64,000 bases of DNA from positions 17,356 through 81,355 of the forward strand of contig DASRBO010000190.1 of the NCBI GenBank assembly GCA_035653595.1, read 5' to 3'. The position numbers and the translations under genes were made by a program. The first letter of the stretch is position 1. Every line of letters begins with the position of its first letter. The stretch comes from DASRBO01 sp035653595. Its GTDB lineage: Bacteria; Actinomycetota; Acidimicrobiia; Acidimicrobiales; JAJPHE01. Shown here one piece after another: positions 1 to 8,720 of this stretch. Under the pieces are notes generated by a model, which was not told where the DNA came from, did not search any database, and saw only the letters and a program-made list of their open reading frames with translations.

Positions 1-409
1 TCCCGAAGGGGGGCGCTCGCCCGACGGCTGGGCCCAGCCCTTCATCGCCGGGGTCGCCTACCTCGCCTACCGGGCCCGGGTCCCCCTGGTCCCGCTCCAC
101 ATCGCCGGCACGTCCGAGGCCCTGCCCAAGGGGGCCCGCCGGCTACGGCCGGGGCGCACGGCGGTCACCTTCGGGCGCCCGATGCCGCCCGACCCCGACG
201 AGGATCCCCGCCGCCTGTCGGCCCGCCTCGAGGCCGAGGTGGCCGCCCTGGCCGACGAGCACGCCACCGACTGGTGGCAGGCCCGCCGCCGGGCCGCCGC
301 CGGGGCCACCCCGGCCCTGTCGGGACCGGACGCCCCGGGCTGGCGGCGCTCGTGGGCCCGAACTCCGCCGAGCGCGGCGTCCCGCAGCTGGCCCCACAAG
401 GGGCCCTGA
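1..409 (+). CDS. PlsC-type 1-acylglycerol-phosphate acyltransferase, C-terminal part
   Basis: The window opens inside this gene (frame beginning at base 2), so only about 135 C-terminal residues are present. The first visible residues read PEGGRS, matching the PEGTRS acyl-acceptor phosphate-binding motif of the PlsC/LPLAT family. They are followed by a hydrophobic stretch and a PLVPLHIAG segment, typical of the strand after that motif. Family enzymes acylate lysophosphatidate or related acceptors at the membrane. The C-terminus is Ala/Arg-rich and less conserved. It converges on the GntR regulator, with only 11 bases between the stops. The NHxxxxD motif lies upstream of the window, so the exact substrate cannot be judged. 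Confidence 0.75.
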   Translation, partial: PEGGRSPDGWAQPFIAGVAYLAYRARVPLVPLHIAGTSEALPKGARRLRPGRTAVTFGRPMPPDPDEDPRRLSARLEAEVAALADEHATDWWQARRRAAAGATPALSGPDAPGWRRSWARTPPSAASRSWPHKGP

Positions 410-420
410 GGCGAACCGGT

Positions 421-1146
421 CTACTCGAGGAGGCGCAGCCCGCTGGGGGCGATGGAGGGCTCGGGCGAGACCAGCTCGACCACGAACTCGGTGCGGTGGG
501 CGGGAAAGACGTGCTCGCTGACCAGCACCACCTCCCCGTCCTGGGAGCGGGTCACCCGCTGGCACACCAGCACCGGCGAGCCCACGGGCACCCCCAGTGC
601 CCGGGCGTCGGCGGCCGAGGCGGCGGCGGCCCCGATGGTCTGGGTGGCGCTGGCCAGGCCGACCCCGATCAGCTCGTAGAACGGGGAGCGCTCCACGTCG
701 TCACGCGACAGCGATCCGGCCAGGCGTTCGGGGGCCCACACCGTCACCAGGGCGAAGGGGGCGCCGTCGGCCAGGTTGAGCCGGCGGACCCGCAGCACGC
801 TCCCCGGCCCCAGCAGCTCGGCCACCGGCGCCGGCGCCTCCTGCCAGGCGAACTCGAGCACCTTGCGCCCGGGCTGGCGGCCCTGGGCGGCCATCTGGGC
901 CTCGATGGTGCCCAGGTGTCCCAGGTCCTGGCGCACGGGGGCCACGGCGGCGAACCATCCGAAACCCTGGCGGGAGTCGATCAGGCCCTCCTCCCGCAGC
1001 ACCTCGAGGGCCTTGCGGACCGTCACCCGGCTGACGCCGTAGCGTTGGGACAGCTCGGCCTCGCTGGGCAGCAGGCTTCCGGGCGTCGCCGCCCCCAGGT
1101 CCCGCCTCAGGTCGGCGGCGATGGCGCGGTAGCGGATCTCCCTCAC
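421..1146 (-). CDS. GntR-family (HutC/UTRA subfamily) transcriptional regulator
   Basis: A 241-residue protein. Residues about 5-70 form the GntR winged helix, with LPSEAELSQRYGVSRVTVRK as the recognition region. Residues about 85-235 fit the UTRA ligand-binding fold of the HutC/FarR group. The start is GTG at 1146, 44 bases from the divergent aconitase start, so both genes share one control region. GntR-UTRA proteins usually repress neighbouring genes until a small metabolite binds, so aconitase is the obvious candidate target here. That target and the effector are inferred, not seen. Confidence 0.88.
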   Translation of the reverse strand: MREIRYRAIAADLRRDLGAATPGSLLPSEAELSQRYGVSRVTVRKALEVLREEGLIDSRQGFGWFAAVAPVRQDLGHLGTIEAQMAAQGRQPGRKVLEFAWQEAPAPVAELLGPGSVLRVRRLNLADGAPFALVTVWAPERLAGSLSRDDVERSPFYELIGVGLASATQTIGAAAASAADARALGVPVGSPVLVCQRVTRSQDGEVVLVSEHVFPAHRTEFVVELVSPEPSIAPSGLRLLE

Positions 1147-1170
1147 TTGTCATATACTTGTATCAGATTT
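1146..1170 (+). promoter_or_regulatory. Divergent acn/gntR promoter-operator
   Basis: A perfect actinobacterial-type -10 box, TATACT (1153-1158), lies 33 bases before the acn ATG. It is embedded in a direct repeat ACTTGT...ACTTGT (1145-1150 and 1156-1161) and in ATACTTGTAT, whose arms ATAC/GTAT are inverted. No good -35 box is visible 17 bases upstream. GntR proteins commonly bind short AT-rich repeats of this kind, so binding here would block acn initiation directly. Confidence 0.5.
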
Positions 1171-1190
1171 CCGCACGAGCAGGAGGGACC

Positions 1191-3455
1191 ATGGCCACCG
1201 TCACCGCCACCACCCCGACAGAGCTGGCCGCCGAGGTCTACGGGCGCCTCGAGGAGAGGGTCGCCCTGGGCCGGCGCCGGCTGGGCCGGCCCCTGACCCT
1301 GGCCGAGAAGATCCTCTTCAACCACCTGGCCGACCCCGGCGCCCAGGAGCTGGACCGGGGCCGCTCCTACGCCGAGCTGTACCCGGACCGGGTGGCCATG
1401 CAGGACGCCACCGCCCAGATGGCCCTGCTGCAGTTCATGACCGCCGGGCTTGCCGAGGTGGCGGTGCCGACCACGGTGCACTGCGACCACCTCATCCAGG
1501 CCCACACCGGGGCCCGGGCCGACCTGGCCGTGGCCGAGGACACCAACGCCGAGGTGTACGAGTTCCTCCGCTCGGTGTCGGCCCGCTACGGCATCGGGTT
1601 CTGGAAGCCGGGCTCGGGGATCATCCACCAGGTGGTGCTGGAGCAGTACGCCTTCCCCGGCGGCATGATCATCGGGACCGACAGCCACACCCCCAACGCC
1701 GGTGGCCTCGCCATGGTGGCGGTAGGCGTGGGCGGGGCCGACGCCGTCGACGTCATGGTCGGCGGGACGTTCGGGGTGCGCTGGCCCAAGCTGATCGGGG
1801 TGCGCCTGACCGGGTCGCTCAACGGCTGGACGGCCCCCAAGGACATCATCTTGAAGGTGGCGGAGCTGCTCACCGTCAAGGGCGGCACCGGCGCCATCGT
1901 CGAGTACTTCGGGCCGGGTGCCGGCACCATCAGCGCCACAGGCAAGGCGACCATCTGCAACATGGGGGCGGAGATCGGCGCCACCTGCTCCCTGTTCCCC
2001 TATGACGGCCACTCGGCCCTGTACCTGAAGGCAACCGGTCGGGAGGCGCTGGCCGACGCTGCCGACGGCGTCGCCCACCACCTCCGGGCCGACGACGAGG
2101 TCGACGCCGATCCTGGCCGGTACTTCGACCAGGTGATCGAGATCGACCTCGACACCCTCGAGCCCCACATCGTCGGGCCCCACACCCCGGACCTGGCTCG
2201 ACCGGTGTCGGCCATGGGGGCCGAGGCCAAGGCGAAGGGGTGGCCGACCAAGCTGACCAACGCCCTGGTCGGCTCGTGCACCAACTCGTCCTACGAGGAC
2301 ATCACCCGGGCGGCCAGCGTCGCCCGTCAGGCCGCCGCCCGTGGGCTTTCGGCCAAGGTGCCGCTCCTGATCACCCCCGGTTCGGAGCGGGTGCGGGCCA
2401 CCATCGAGCGCGACGGCCTGCTGGCCGACCTCGAGGCCATCGGCGCCACCGTGCTGGCCAACGCCTGCGGGCCCTGCATCGGCCAGTGGCAGCGCGACGA
2501 CATAACCGAGGGCGAGACCAACTCCATCCTCACCTCGTACAACCGCAACTTCCCCAAGCGCAACGACGGCAACGCCAACACCCTCGCCTTCATCGCCTCC
2601 CCGGAGACCGTTGTCGCCTACGCCCTGGTCGGCACGCTCGACTTCAACCCGCTCACCGACCCGGTGGACGGCGCCGTGCTCGAGCCGCCCACCGGCGAGG
2701 AGCTGCCGTCGCTGGGCTTCGAGTCGGGCGAGGCGGGATTCGTCGCCCCACCGGAGGATCGCAGCGACGTCGAGGTGGTCGTGCACCCGTCCAGCACCCG
2801 TCTGCAGCTGCTCGAGCCGTTCTCGCCCAATCCCGAGGCCGAGCTCGACCGGCTGCCGATTCTCCTCAAGGCGGCGGGCAAGTGCACCACCGACCACATA
2901 TCGGCGGCCGGTCCCTGGCTGCGCTACCGGGGCCACCTGGACAACATCTCCTCCAACCTGTTCCTCGGAGCGGTGAACGCCTTCACCGGCGAGGCCGGCT
3001 CCGGACGCTGCCCGGTCCACCACCGCAGCGAGCCCTACCCCGACTGCGCCCGCCACTGCCGCGAGGCCGGCGTGGCCTGGGTGGCGATCGGCGACGAGAA
3101 CTACGGGGAGGGGTCGTCGCGCGAGCACGCCGCCATGGAGCCCCGCTTCATGGGGGCGCGGGCCATCTTTGCCCGCTCCTTCGCCCGCATCCACGAGACC
3201 AACCTCAAGAAGCAGGGCGTGCTGGCCCTCACCTTCTCCGACCCGTCGACCTACGACGCCATCGGCGAGGAGGACACCATCACCATCCTCGGGCTCGACC
3301 GGCTGGCCCCCGACCAGCCGGTGCAGTGCCGCATCGAGAAGCCCGACGGCAGCTCCGTGGAGTTCACCGCCACCCACACCATGTCCGAGGAGCACATCGC
3401 CTGGTACCGGGCCGGCTCGGCCCTCAACCTGATCCGCCACGGCATGGGGAAGTAG
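1191..3455 (+). CDS. acn: Aconitate hydratase, mitochondrial-type
   Basis: A 754-residue enzyme that interconverts citrate and isocitrate in the TCA cycle using a [4Fe-4S] cluster. The cluster ligands are visible as GSCTNSSYED and ANACGPCIGQW. The active-site segment SYNRNFPKRND and the C-terminal swivel domain (KCTTDHISAAGPW, GDENYGEGSSREHAA) are intact. Length and motifs match the roughly 750-residue mitochondrial-type aconitases rather than the roughly 900-residue AcnA/IRP type. I chose ATG 1191 over the upstream in-frame TTG 1158 because AGGAGGG (1181-1187) precedes it, and because TTG 1158 overlaps the -10 box. A GntR regulator is divergent. The gene ends convergently with gatD. Confidence 0.96.
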   Translation: MATVTATTPTELAAEVYGRLEERVALGRRRLGRPLTLAEKILFNHLADPGAQELDRGRSYAELYPDRVAMQDATAQMALLQFMTAGLAEVAVPTTVHCDHLIQAHTGARADLAVAEDTNAEVYEFLRSVSARYGIGFWKPGSGIIHQVVLEQYAFPGGMIIGTDSHTPNAGGLAMVAVGVGGADAVDVMVGGTFGVRWPKLIGVRLTGSLNGWTAPKDIILKVAELLTVKGGTGAIVEYFGPGAGTISATGKATICNMGAEIGATCSLFPYDGHSALYLKATGREALADAADGVAHHLRADDEVDADPGRYFDQVIEIDLDTLEPHIVGPHTPDLARPVSAMGAEAKAKGWPTKLTNALVGSCTNSSYEDITRAASVARQAAARGLSAKVPLLITPGSERVRATIERDGLLADLEAIGATVLANACGPCIGQWQRDDITEGETNSILTSYNRNFPKRNDGNANTLAFIASPETVVAYALVGTLDFNPLTDPVDGAVLEPPTGEELPSLGFESGEAGFVAPPEDRSDVEVVVHPSSTRLQLLEPFSPNPEAELDRLPILLKAAGKCTTDHISAAGPWLRYRGHLDNISSNLFLGAVNAFTGEAGSGRCPVHHRSEPYPDCARHCREAGVAWVAIGDENYGEGSSREHAAMEPRFMGARAIFARSFARIHETNLKKQGVLALTFSDPSTYDAIGEEDTITILGLDRLAPDQPVQCRIEKPDGSSVEFTATHTMSEEHIAWYRAGSALNLIRHGMGK

Positions 3456-3562
3456 CCCCCGGCTCTACCGCGCCGGACCGGGCGACACCTCCCGGTCTCC
3501 CCTGAAGCGTTTGGGCCCCATGCGCCGGGCCGTGCTGCCGCGGCTCGGGCGCCCCTACTCGG

Positions 3563-4315
3563 TCAGGGTCGGCGGCGGCGGTGCCAGCGCCGCAGCCGGG
3601 CGGTCGCCGCCAGGCGCTCGCGGCGCAGCTCGTCGGCCTCGCTGTCGTCGAGCGGTGCCAGCGGGCCGAGCACCGAGCCGAGCAGGGCGTCGGCCAGGGC
3701 CGGGTTGCGGGCCAGCACCGGGCCGTGCAGGTAGGTGGCGAACACCCGGCCGGACACCGCCCCTTCGGTGCCGTCGCCGGCCCCGTTTCCGACTCCCGAG
3801 CGCACCCGCGCCATCGGCTCGACGCCCGGCCCCAGGGCGGTCACCGCCCCGTGGTTCTCGTAGCCGGTGAGGGTGGGCAGGCCGGCGAGGGCCGAGGCGA
3901 CCGGCTCGGCCACCAGCTCCCCCACCGCCCGGGGGCCGTCACCCTTGGCGGTGGTGACGTCGATGAGACCAAGCCCCGGCCGGGGCGATCCGTCGGCGCC
4001 GGCGAAGGAGTGCCCGACCAGCTGGAAGCCGGCGCACACGGCCAGCACCGCCGCCCCGGCCTCGACGGCCCGGTTGAGCGCCCCGCCCGCCAGCTCCACC
4101 GCCGAGCGCGCCTCGGGGCCGTCCTCTCCCCCACCGAGGCAGTAGAAGTCGGCGGCTTCCGGCACCGGGGATCCCGACGGGGACTGGACCAGCTCGACGT
4201 CGATGCCCCGCCATGCCAGGCGCCGGGCGAGGATCATCCCGTTGCCGCCGTCCCCGTAGGTGCCCAGCAGATCGGGGTGCACGACCACCACCCTCACCGC
4301 CGACTCGGCCGTCAC
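3563..4315 (-). CDS. gatD: Lipid II isoglutaminyl synthase, glutaminase subunit GatD
   Basis: A 250-residue CobB/CobQ-type class I glutamine amidotransferase. The nucleophile is Cys94 in VCAGFQLVGHSF and the histidine is His197 in YLHGP. In the MurT-GatD complex it releases ammonia from glutamine, and MurT uses this to amidate the D-Glu of lipid II to D-isoglutamine. The length fits known GatD proteins (about 240-260 residues). The start is GTG 4315, overlapping the murT stop as GTGA, so the two are translationally coupled. Presence of the pair implies amidated peptidoglycan of the Gram-positive/actinobacterial type. Confidence 0.93.
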   Translation of the reverse strand: MTAESAVRVVVVHPDLLGTYGDGGNGMILARRLAWRGIDVELVQSPSGSPVPEAADFYCLGGGEDGPEARSAVELAGGALNRAVEAGAAVLAVCAGFQLVGHSFAGADGSPRPGLGLIDVTTAKGDGPRAVGELVAEPVASALAGLPTLTGYENHGAVTALGPGVEPMARVRSGVGNGAGDGTEGAVSGRVFATYLHGPVLARNPALADALLGSVLGPLAPLDDSEADELRRERLAATARLRRWHRRRRP

Positions 4316-5640
4316 CCCCGCTCCCCCCCTCCCCGACGGCCGAGGCGGCGCAGGGCCTGGAAGCTGGTGTAGTTGGCCACCACGTCGACCGGCCGGTCGG
4401 GCAGTTCCGCAGCGGTCGGGCCGCCCGCTCCGTCCTGGGACAGGCGCAGCCGGTGGGCGAGGGTCACGGCCCGGCCCAGGTCCGCCTCGGTGACATGGTC
4501 CACCCCGGCGTAACGCAGGCGCACGGCCAGGTCGCGACAGCGCTCCCCCGTCGCCACCACGGTGCGGCCGGCCAGGCGCTCGAAGGGCACGTCCCACAGC
4601 CACGACGGGTCGCGCCCGTCGGCCACCCGGGCGTTGATCGCCACCGCCAGCGGGCCGGGGGCCAGCAGGTCGAACACGGTCATCCACCCGGCCGGGTTCT
4701 TGGCCAGGATCAGGCGGGCCGCAGCCCCCTCCACCCGCACGACCCCGTAGCGGCCGGCGACCTCACCGACGGCGCCCACGGCCCTGGCCGCCTCGGCCAG
4801 GGAGACGCCCATCTGGGCGGCGGTGACCGCCGCCATCATGGCGTTGGCCCGGTTGTGGGCCCCCGGCAGGCAGACCGACAGGGCGAACCGCTCCTCGCCA
4901 TCCTCGGAGCGCCGCACCAGGTCGGCACCGTCCAGGAGCACCTCGGGCCGGGGTCGGCGCAGGCCGCAGCCGGCGGTGCACGACCACTCCCCGCCGGCCG
5001 ACCCGGCGCCGGCGCCGGCGCCGGCGAAGGCGATCACCCCCTCGCAGGCGGGACAGCCGGTGGCGTCGAGGTGCCAGGCCAGCCCGCCGGCCACCCACAC
5101 CACCTGAGGGGCGGTGCCTGCGGCCCAGGCGACCATGGGGTCGTCGGCGTTGGCCACCACCGTGGTGGAGGCCATGGCGGCCACGGCGGAGCGCCACCGG
5201 CCGGCCAGCATGCGCACCTCGTTGATCCGGTCCAGCTGATCGCGGCTCAGATTGAGCAGGCAGAGGGCCCGGGGCGAGAGGGCCTGGGCGACCCGGGGCA
5301 CGTAGGCCTCGTCGACCTCGAGGGCCGCCATGGCCCCCGGCCCGGCCCGGGCGAGGGCCGTCACCAGGCCCGGAGGCAGGTTGGCCCCGCCCAGGTTGGT
5401 GACCACCGGGCCGGCGGTCTCCAGGGCGGCGGCCAGCAGCCTGGTCGTGGTCGTCTTACCGTTGGTGCCGCTGACCAGGCCGGCGGGATGGCCCCTGCCC
5501 AGCGAGGCGAGGGCGCCGGGGTCGAGGGCGAGGCTGACCCGGCCCCCGATCACCGAGCCGTCGCCGGCACCGACGGACCGCGACAGCGCCGCCACCCCGG
5601 CCCCGGCTCGGCTGGCCAGCCGGGTGCGCAGGCCGCTCAA
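4312..5640 (-). CDS. murT: Lipid II isoglutaminyl synthase, Mur ligase subunit MurT
   Basis: A 442-residue Mur-ligase homologue (family members are about 437 residues). The ATP loop SGTNGKTTTTR lies near residue 58. A four-cysteine zinc ribbon is visible as CPACEG and CTAGCG, a feature separating MurT from MurC-F. A C-terminal MurT domain follows. It activates the alpha-carboxylate of D-Glu in lipid II for amidation with GatD-supplied ammonia at the inner membrane face. The start TTG 5640 overlaps the stop of the HAD-acyltransferase gene as TTGA, and its own stop overlaps gatD as GTGA, so the three are co-translated. Confidence 0.92.
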   Translation of the reverse strand: MSGLRTRLASRAGAGVAALSRSVGAGDGSVIGGRVSLALDPGALASLGRGHPAGLVSGTNGKTTTTRLLAAALETAGPVVTNLGGANLPPGLVTALARAGPGAMAALEVDEAYVPRVAQALSPRALCLLNLSRDQLDRINEVRMLAGRWRSAVAAMASTTVVANADDPMVAWAAGTAPQVVWVAGGLAWHLDATGCPACEGVIAFAGAGAGAGSAGGEWSCTAGCGLRRPRPEVLLDGADLVRRSEDGEERFALSVCLPGAHNRANAMMAAVTAAQMGVSLAEAARAVGAVGEVAGRYGVVRVEGAAARLILAKNPAGWMTVFDLLAPGPLAVAINARVADGRDPSWLWDVPFERLAGRTVVATGERCRDLAVRLRYAGVDHVTEADLGRAVTLAHRLRLSQDGAGGPTAAELPDRPVDVVANYTSFQALRRLGRRGGGERG

Positions 5641-7034
5641 CCCTCGACGGGATGCCCGGGCGGGGTGGCCAGCTCGATTTCCTGCGGAGTAGGCCGGCGC
5701 CGGCGCCGGGCGGCCGGGGGCAGGAGCTCGGTGATGGCGGCCATGATCGTGGCGGTGTCGCGGTGCGGGTCCTCCAGGGCCAGGGTCACCGGTGCCCCGA
5801 CGCGGATACGCACCGTGGGCGGGTTGACCACCTGCTGGACCCGGGGGAGCCGGAGGCGGCGGGGCCACACCGCCTCGGTACCCCAAAGCCCCACCGGCAC
5901 CACCGATGCCCCGGTCAGGGCGGCCAGCCGGGCCGCCCCGGTCTTTCCCGTGAGCACGGGCTCGAAGAAGGCCTTCCCCCGCGGGATGGTGCCCTGGGGC
6001 AGGATGGCGACCAGCTCACCGGCTTCGATCGCCGAAGCCGCCTCCTGCAGCGGTTGGCTCGATCCGGTGCCCCGGTCGACCCGGATACCGCCCGCCGCCC
6101 GGGCCAGGGCGCCGACCACGGGGGCGTCGAAGACCTCCTTCTTGCCCAGGAACCGCAGCTTGCGACCGGCCTGGCCGAGGACCAGCACCCCCAGGGCCAC
6201 GGGGTCGAAGTAGCTGCGGTGGTTGGACACGACGATGGCCGGGCCGTGTCGCGGGATGCGCTCCGCCCCGTCGATGTCGAAGCGGGCGAAAGGGATCAGG
6301 GCCGGCTGCGCCGTCAGCCGCACCAGATCCATGGGCTCGACGCCGAACAGCTTCGGTACTCCGGCCGGCACGTCGAGGTTGCGCACCGGCCAGCGGCGGA
6401 TGGTGGCGGCAGCGAGCAGGCGGGGGTCGGGGTTGACCGCCACCGGGTGGCCGACCGCAGACAGCAGGGGCAGGTCGTAGAAGCTGTCGGAGTAGGCGTA
6501 GGAGTCCTTCAGGCTCACTCCGGCCGAGGCGGCCCACGCCCGCACCGCCGCCAGCTTGCCCCGGCCCCACACGAACTCCCCCGCCAGGGACCCGGTGTAG
6601 GCCCCGTCCCGCTCGGCGTAGCGGGTGGCGACCACGTCGTCGAAGCCCAGGCGCTCGGCCAGGGACGAGACCAGGTCGACCGGGGTGGTGGTGGCCAGGA
6701 CGACCGGGCGGCCCAGGCTGCGGTGCCAGGCGATCAGGCCGCGGGCGTAGGGGGCGACCAGGGCGTCGAGCTTGGCCGCCGCCTCCTTGCCCGCCTGGCG
6801 CACGGCCTCGGCCGACCACCCCCGGGCGGCCAGGGCCGCCCCCCGGGCCAGGGCCATGGCCGGCAGCGTCTCCCCGATCAGGTCGTAGAGCCGGTACAGG
6901 GCCGATCCCACTCCCCCGCCGCGGGCCGGCGCGATTCCGGCGGCCTCCAGTGCCTCGCCGATGAGGGGGCCGCTGGCTCCCCGCAGCACCGTCCGGTCCA
7001 GGTCGAAGAAGGCAGCGCCGGCCACGACGACCAA
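5637..7034 (-). CDS. HAD-IB hydrolase / PlsC acyltransferase fusion
   Basis: A 465-residue two-domain protein. Residues about 5-215 are a HAD-IB hydrolase (SerB-like), with nucleophile motif FFDLDRTV (Asp11, Asp13), TTTP motif II and DSFYDLPLL motif IV. Residues about 240-465 are a PlsC acyltransferase with NHRSYFD and a variant PQGTIPRG block. Such fusions are known in actinobacteria and are thought to couple a phosphatase or lysophosphatidate step to acylation. The PQG variant (Gln for Glu) departs from PEGTRS. It is the first gene of a coupled unit with murT and gatD. The start codon (TTG 7034 or GTG 7025) is uncertain. Only 26 bases separate it from the divergent LysR gene. Confidence 0.85.
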   Translation of the reverse strand: MVVVAGAAFFDLDRTVLRGASGPLIGEALEAAGIAPARGGGVGSALYRLYDLIGETLPAMALARGAALAARGWSAEAVRQAGKEAAAKLDALVAPYARGLIAWHRSLGRPVVLATTTPVDLVSSLAERLGFDDVVATRYAERDGAYTGSLAGEFVWGRGKLAAVRAWAASAGVSLKDSYAYSDSFYDLPLLSAVGHPVAVNPDPRLLAAATIRRWPVRNLDVPAGVPKLFGVEPMDLVRLTAQPALIPFARFDIDGAERIPRHGPAIVVSNHRSYFDPVALGVLVLGQAGRKLRFLGKKEVFDAPVVGALARAAGGIRVDRGTGSSQPLQEAASAIEAGELVAILPQGTIPRGKAFFEPVLTGKTGAARLAALTGASVVPVGLWGTEAVWPRRLRLPRVQQVVNPPTVRIRVGAPVTLALEDPHRDTATIMAAITELLPPAARRRRRPTPQEIELATPPGHPVEG

Positions 7035-7060
7035 CCTACCGCCGCCCGGCCCTATCTTCG

Positions 7061-8026
7061 ATGGCGATGGACATCAGGCAGCTGGCCGCCGTGACCGCGG
7101 TGGCCGACCACGGCACCTTCTCGGCCGCGGCCGACGCCCTCGGCACGGTGCAGTCCAACGTGTCGGCCCACGTGGCCCGGCTGGAGCGGGAGCTCGGGGC
7201 GGTGCTGGTCGACCGCTCCCGCGGTCAGCTGACCGAGGAGGGCCAGGTGGTGGTGGCCCGGGCCCGGCGGGTGATGGCCGAGCTGGAGGCGCTGGTGTCC
7301 GATGTGGCGGCGGTGCGCAACGTGGTGAGCGGGGCGGTGAGCCTGGGGATGATCGGCACCACCGCTCGCTGGCTGGCCCCGGTGCTGCTGGCCGAGTCGG
7401 CCCGTCGCCATCCCGAGGTCCGGATCACCCTGGCCGAGGCCGGCTCGTCGGTGCTCGAGGCCGAGCTGGTGGACGGGCGCCTCGACATCGCCGTCACCAA
7501 CCTGCCGGTGGTGGACCACGACCTCGCCGGCGAGCGGCTCTTCGACGAGGACCTGGTGCTGGTGCTGCCCCCGGAGAGCCCGCTGGCCTCCCATGGCAGC
7601 ATCGATCTGACCGAGCTCGAGGGGGTGCCTCTGCTCCTGCCCATGAGGGGCACCGCCTTCCGCGACGAGATCGACGACGCCGTAAGGCCGGCCGGGTTCT
7701 CCCTGACCCCCCGGGCCGAGCTCGACGGGGTCCGTCTCATCGCCTCGCTCACCTTCGACGGCCACGGCCCGGCGGTGCTGCCGGCCACGGCGGTGCCGGG
7801 GTTCCTGCGCTCCCAGTGGGCCAGCGTGCCGGTCCGGGGCCTTCCCCGGCGCCAGGTGGGCCTGGCCAGCCGCCGCCGGGGCCTCCTGCCCGCCCCCGCC
7901 CGGGCGCTGCGGGCCATCGTGGTCGAGGCGGTCCAGGCCGAGCTGGCCGCCGGCCGGCGACCGGGCATCCATCCGCCCGGCGAGACCGTCCCCCCGGCTG
8001 ATCCGCCACCCGCCCGGGGGCGTTGA
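7061..8026 (+). CDS. LysR-family transcriptional regulator
   Basis: A 321-residue regulator. The N-terminal winged helix-turn-helix (residues about 3-62) contains GTFSAAADALGTVQSNVSAH, typical of LysR. A periplasmic-binding-like effector domain follows (about 90-300). ATG at 7061 or 7067 both fit. It is divergent from the HAD-PlsC/murT/gatD unit with 26 bases between starts, the classical LysR arrangement, so that unit is its likely target. The effector is unknown. The C-terminal 30 residues are Pro/Arg-rich and probably disordered. Confidence 0.88.
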   Translation: MAMDIRQLAAVTAVADHGTFSAAADALGTVQSNVSAHVARLERELGAVLVDRSRGQLTEEGQVVVARARRVMAELEALVSDVAAVRNVVSGAVSLGMIGTTARWLAPVLLAESARRHPEVRITLAEAGSSVLEAELVDGRLDIAVTNLPVVDHDLAGERLFDEDLVLVLPPESPLASHGSIDLTELEGVPLLLPMRGTAFRDEIDDAVRPAGFSLTPRAELDGVRLIASLTFDGHGPAVLPATAVPGFLRSQWASVPVRGLPRRQVGLASRRRGLLPAPARALRAIVVEAVQAELAAGRRPGIHPPGETVPPADPPPARGR

Positions 8027-8082
8027 CCGCCCACCGGGCCGCGGATCCGGATATTCCGGGCGAGCCGTAACAAGATTGTCTC

Positions 8083-8111
8083 TTTCCAACGGTCCCGCCG
8101 CGACCTATTCT
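8083..8111 (+). promoter_or_regulatory. Candidate promoter for the 70-residue protein gene
   Basis: TTTCCA (8083-8088) and TATTCT (8106-8111) are separated by 17 bases in a relatively AT-rich patch, 48 bases before the ATG at 8159. The fit to sigma-70-like boxes is moderate. Confidence 0.35.
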
Positions 8112-8158
8112 TTCGGCCCGAACCGGCGGGCAGGCGGGGGTCGCACCGGGAGGTTGAC

Positions 8159-8371
8159 ATGCCCAGGGATGTCGAGGTCCGGAACCGCTTCGAGGGCAAC
8201 TGGACCAGCGGCTATCAGGTCGAAGAGGTGGTGCCGCAAGGTGGCGGCGAATGGTTCCGGCTGCGCCGGCGCTCGGACGGCCGCGTCCTGCCGGTGCTCT
8301 TCCCCGCCGACCAGGTGAGGGCGGCGGGGACCATCGGCGCCCGATTGGGCCCCGGCGGCCGCACCCGGTAG
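8159..8371 (+). CDS. Small hypothetical protein, 70 residues
   Basis: A 70-residue soluble protein with no signal peptide or membrane segment. It is basic and rich in Trp, Phe and Arg, with a central GEWFRLRRRSDGRVLPVLF stretch suggesting a small beta-rich fold. GGGAGG sits 5-10 bases before the ATG, and a plausible promoter precedes it, so it is likely expressed. I do not recognise a family. It stands alone on the plus strand and converges on another small gene. Confidence 0.62.
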   Translation: MPRDVEVRNRFEGNWTSGYQVEEVVPQGGGEWFRLRRRSDGRVLPVLFPADQVRAAGTIGARLGPGGRTR

Positions 8372-8375
8372 GGCC

Positions 8376-8391
8376 CGAGCGGGCCCGCTCG
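8376..8391. terminator. Palindrome between convergent genes
   Basis: CGAGCGGGCCCGCTCG is a perfect 16-base palindrome lying exactly between two convergent small genes. It could act as a two-way terminator. No T-run follows on either strand. Confidence 0.35.
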
Positions 8392-8398
8392 ACAGGGG

Positions 8399-8626
8399 TC
8401 AGGCGGCCGAGGCGCGACCCCCGGCCCGGGTGGCGTGGTGCACCTCGGCGGGGGTTGAGGTGCTGACCTCCTCGGCCAGGTCGGCCAGTTCCTTCTGCAG
8501 GGCGGCTATCTGAGCCTGGGTGGACTCGACGTCCTGGCTCCGTCCCTGCACCCTGGCCCGCTCACGCTGCTCGACCATCTCGATCAGCTGCAGCTCAAGC
8601 CCAACAGCGTGGTCCTCGATCGACAT
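8399..8626 (-). CDS. Small coiled-coil protein, 75 residues
   Basis: A 75-residue acidic protein whose residues about 8-50 form heptads of Leu/Ile/Val and Glu/Gln (for example LELQLIEMVEQRERARV and IAALQKELADLAEEV), predicting a short coiled coil. The tail is Ala/Gly/Arg-rich. The ATG at 8626 is preceded by a perfect AGGAGG (8634-8639). No family is recognised. It lies downstream of the acyl-CoA ligase gene on the same strand, with about 95 bases between them. Confidence 0.7.
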   Translation of the reverse strand: MSIEDHAVGLELQLIEMVEQRERARVQGRSQDVESTQAQIAALQKELADLAEEVSTSTPAEVHHATRAGGRASAA

Positions 8627-8720
8627 CGGCGAACCTCCTGCCGGGCTCGTTCCCCGTTGCGCCGGCGACCAACCGGCCCAGGCCCTGCCAGCGCCCCCAC
8701 CAGGGGGAACGGTGAGAGGG

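Noticed and set aside
1143..3440. Minus-strand frame of 765 codons opposite aconitase
   Set aside because: A mirror frame of the high-GC aconitase gene with Gly/His/Val-rich nonsense composition and no motifs.
4213..6213. Plus-strand frame of 666 codons opposite murT and the HAD-PlsC gene
   Set aside because: An antisense shadow. The minus strand has complete enzyme motifs over the same bases.
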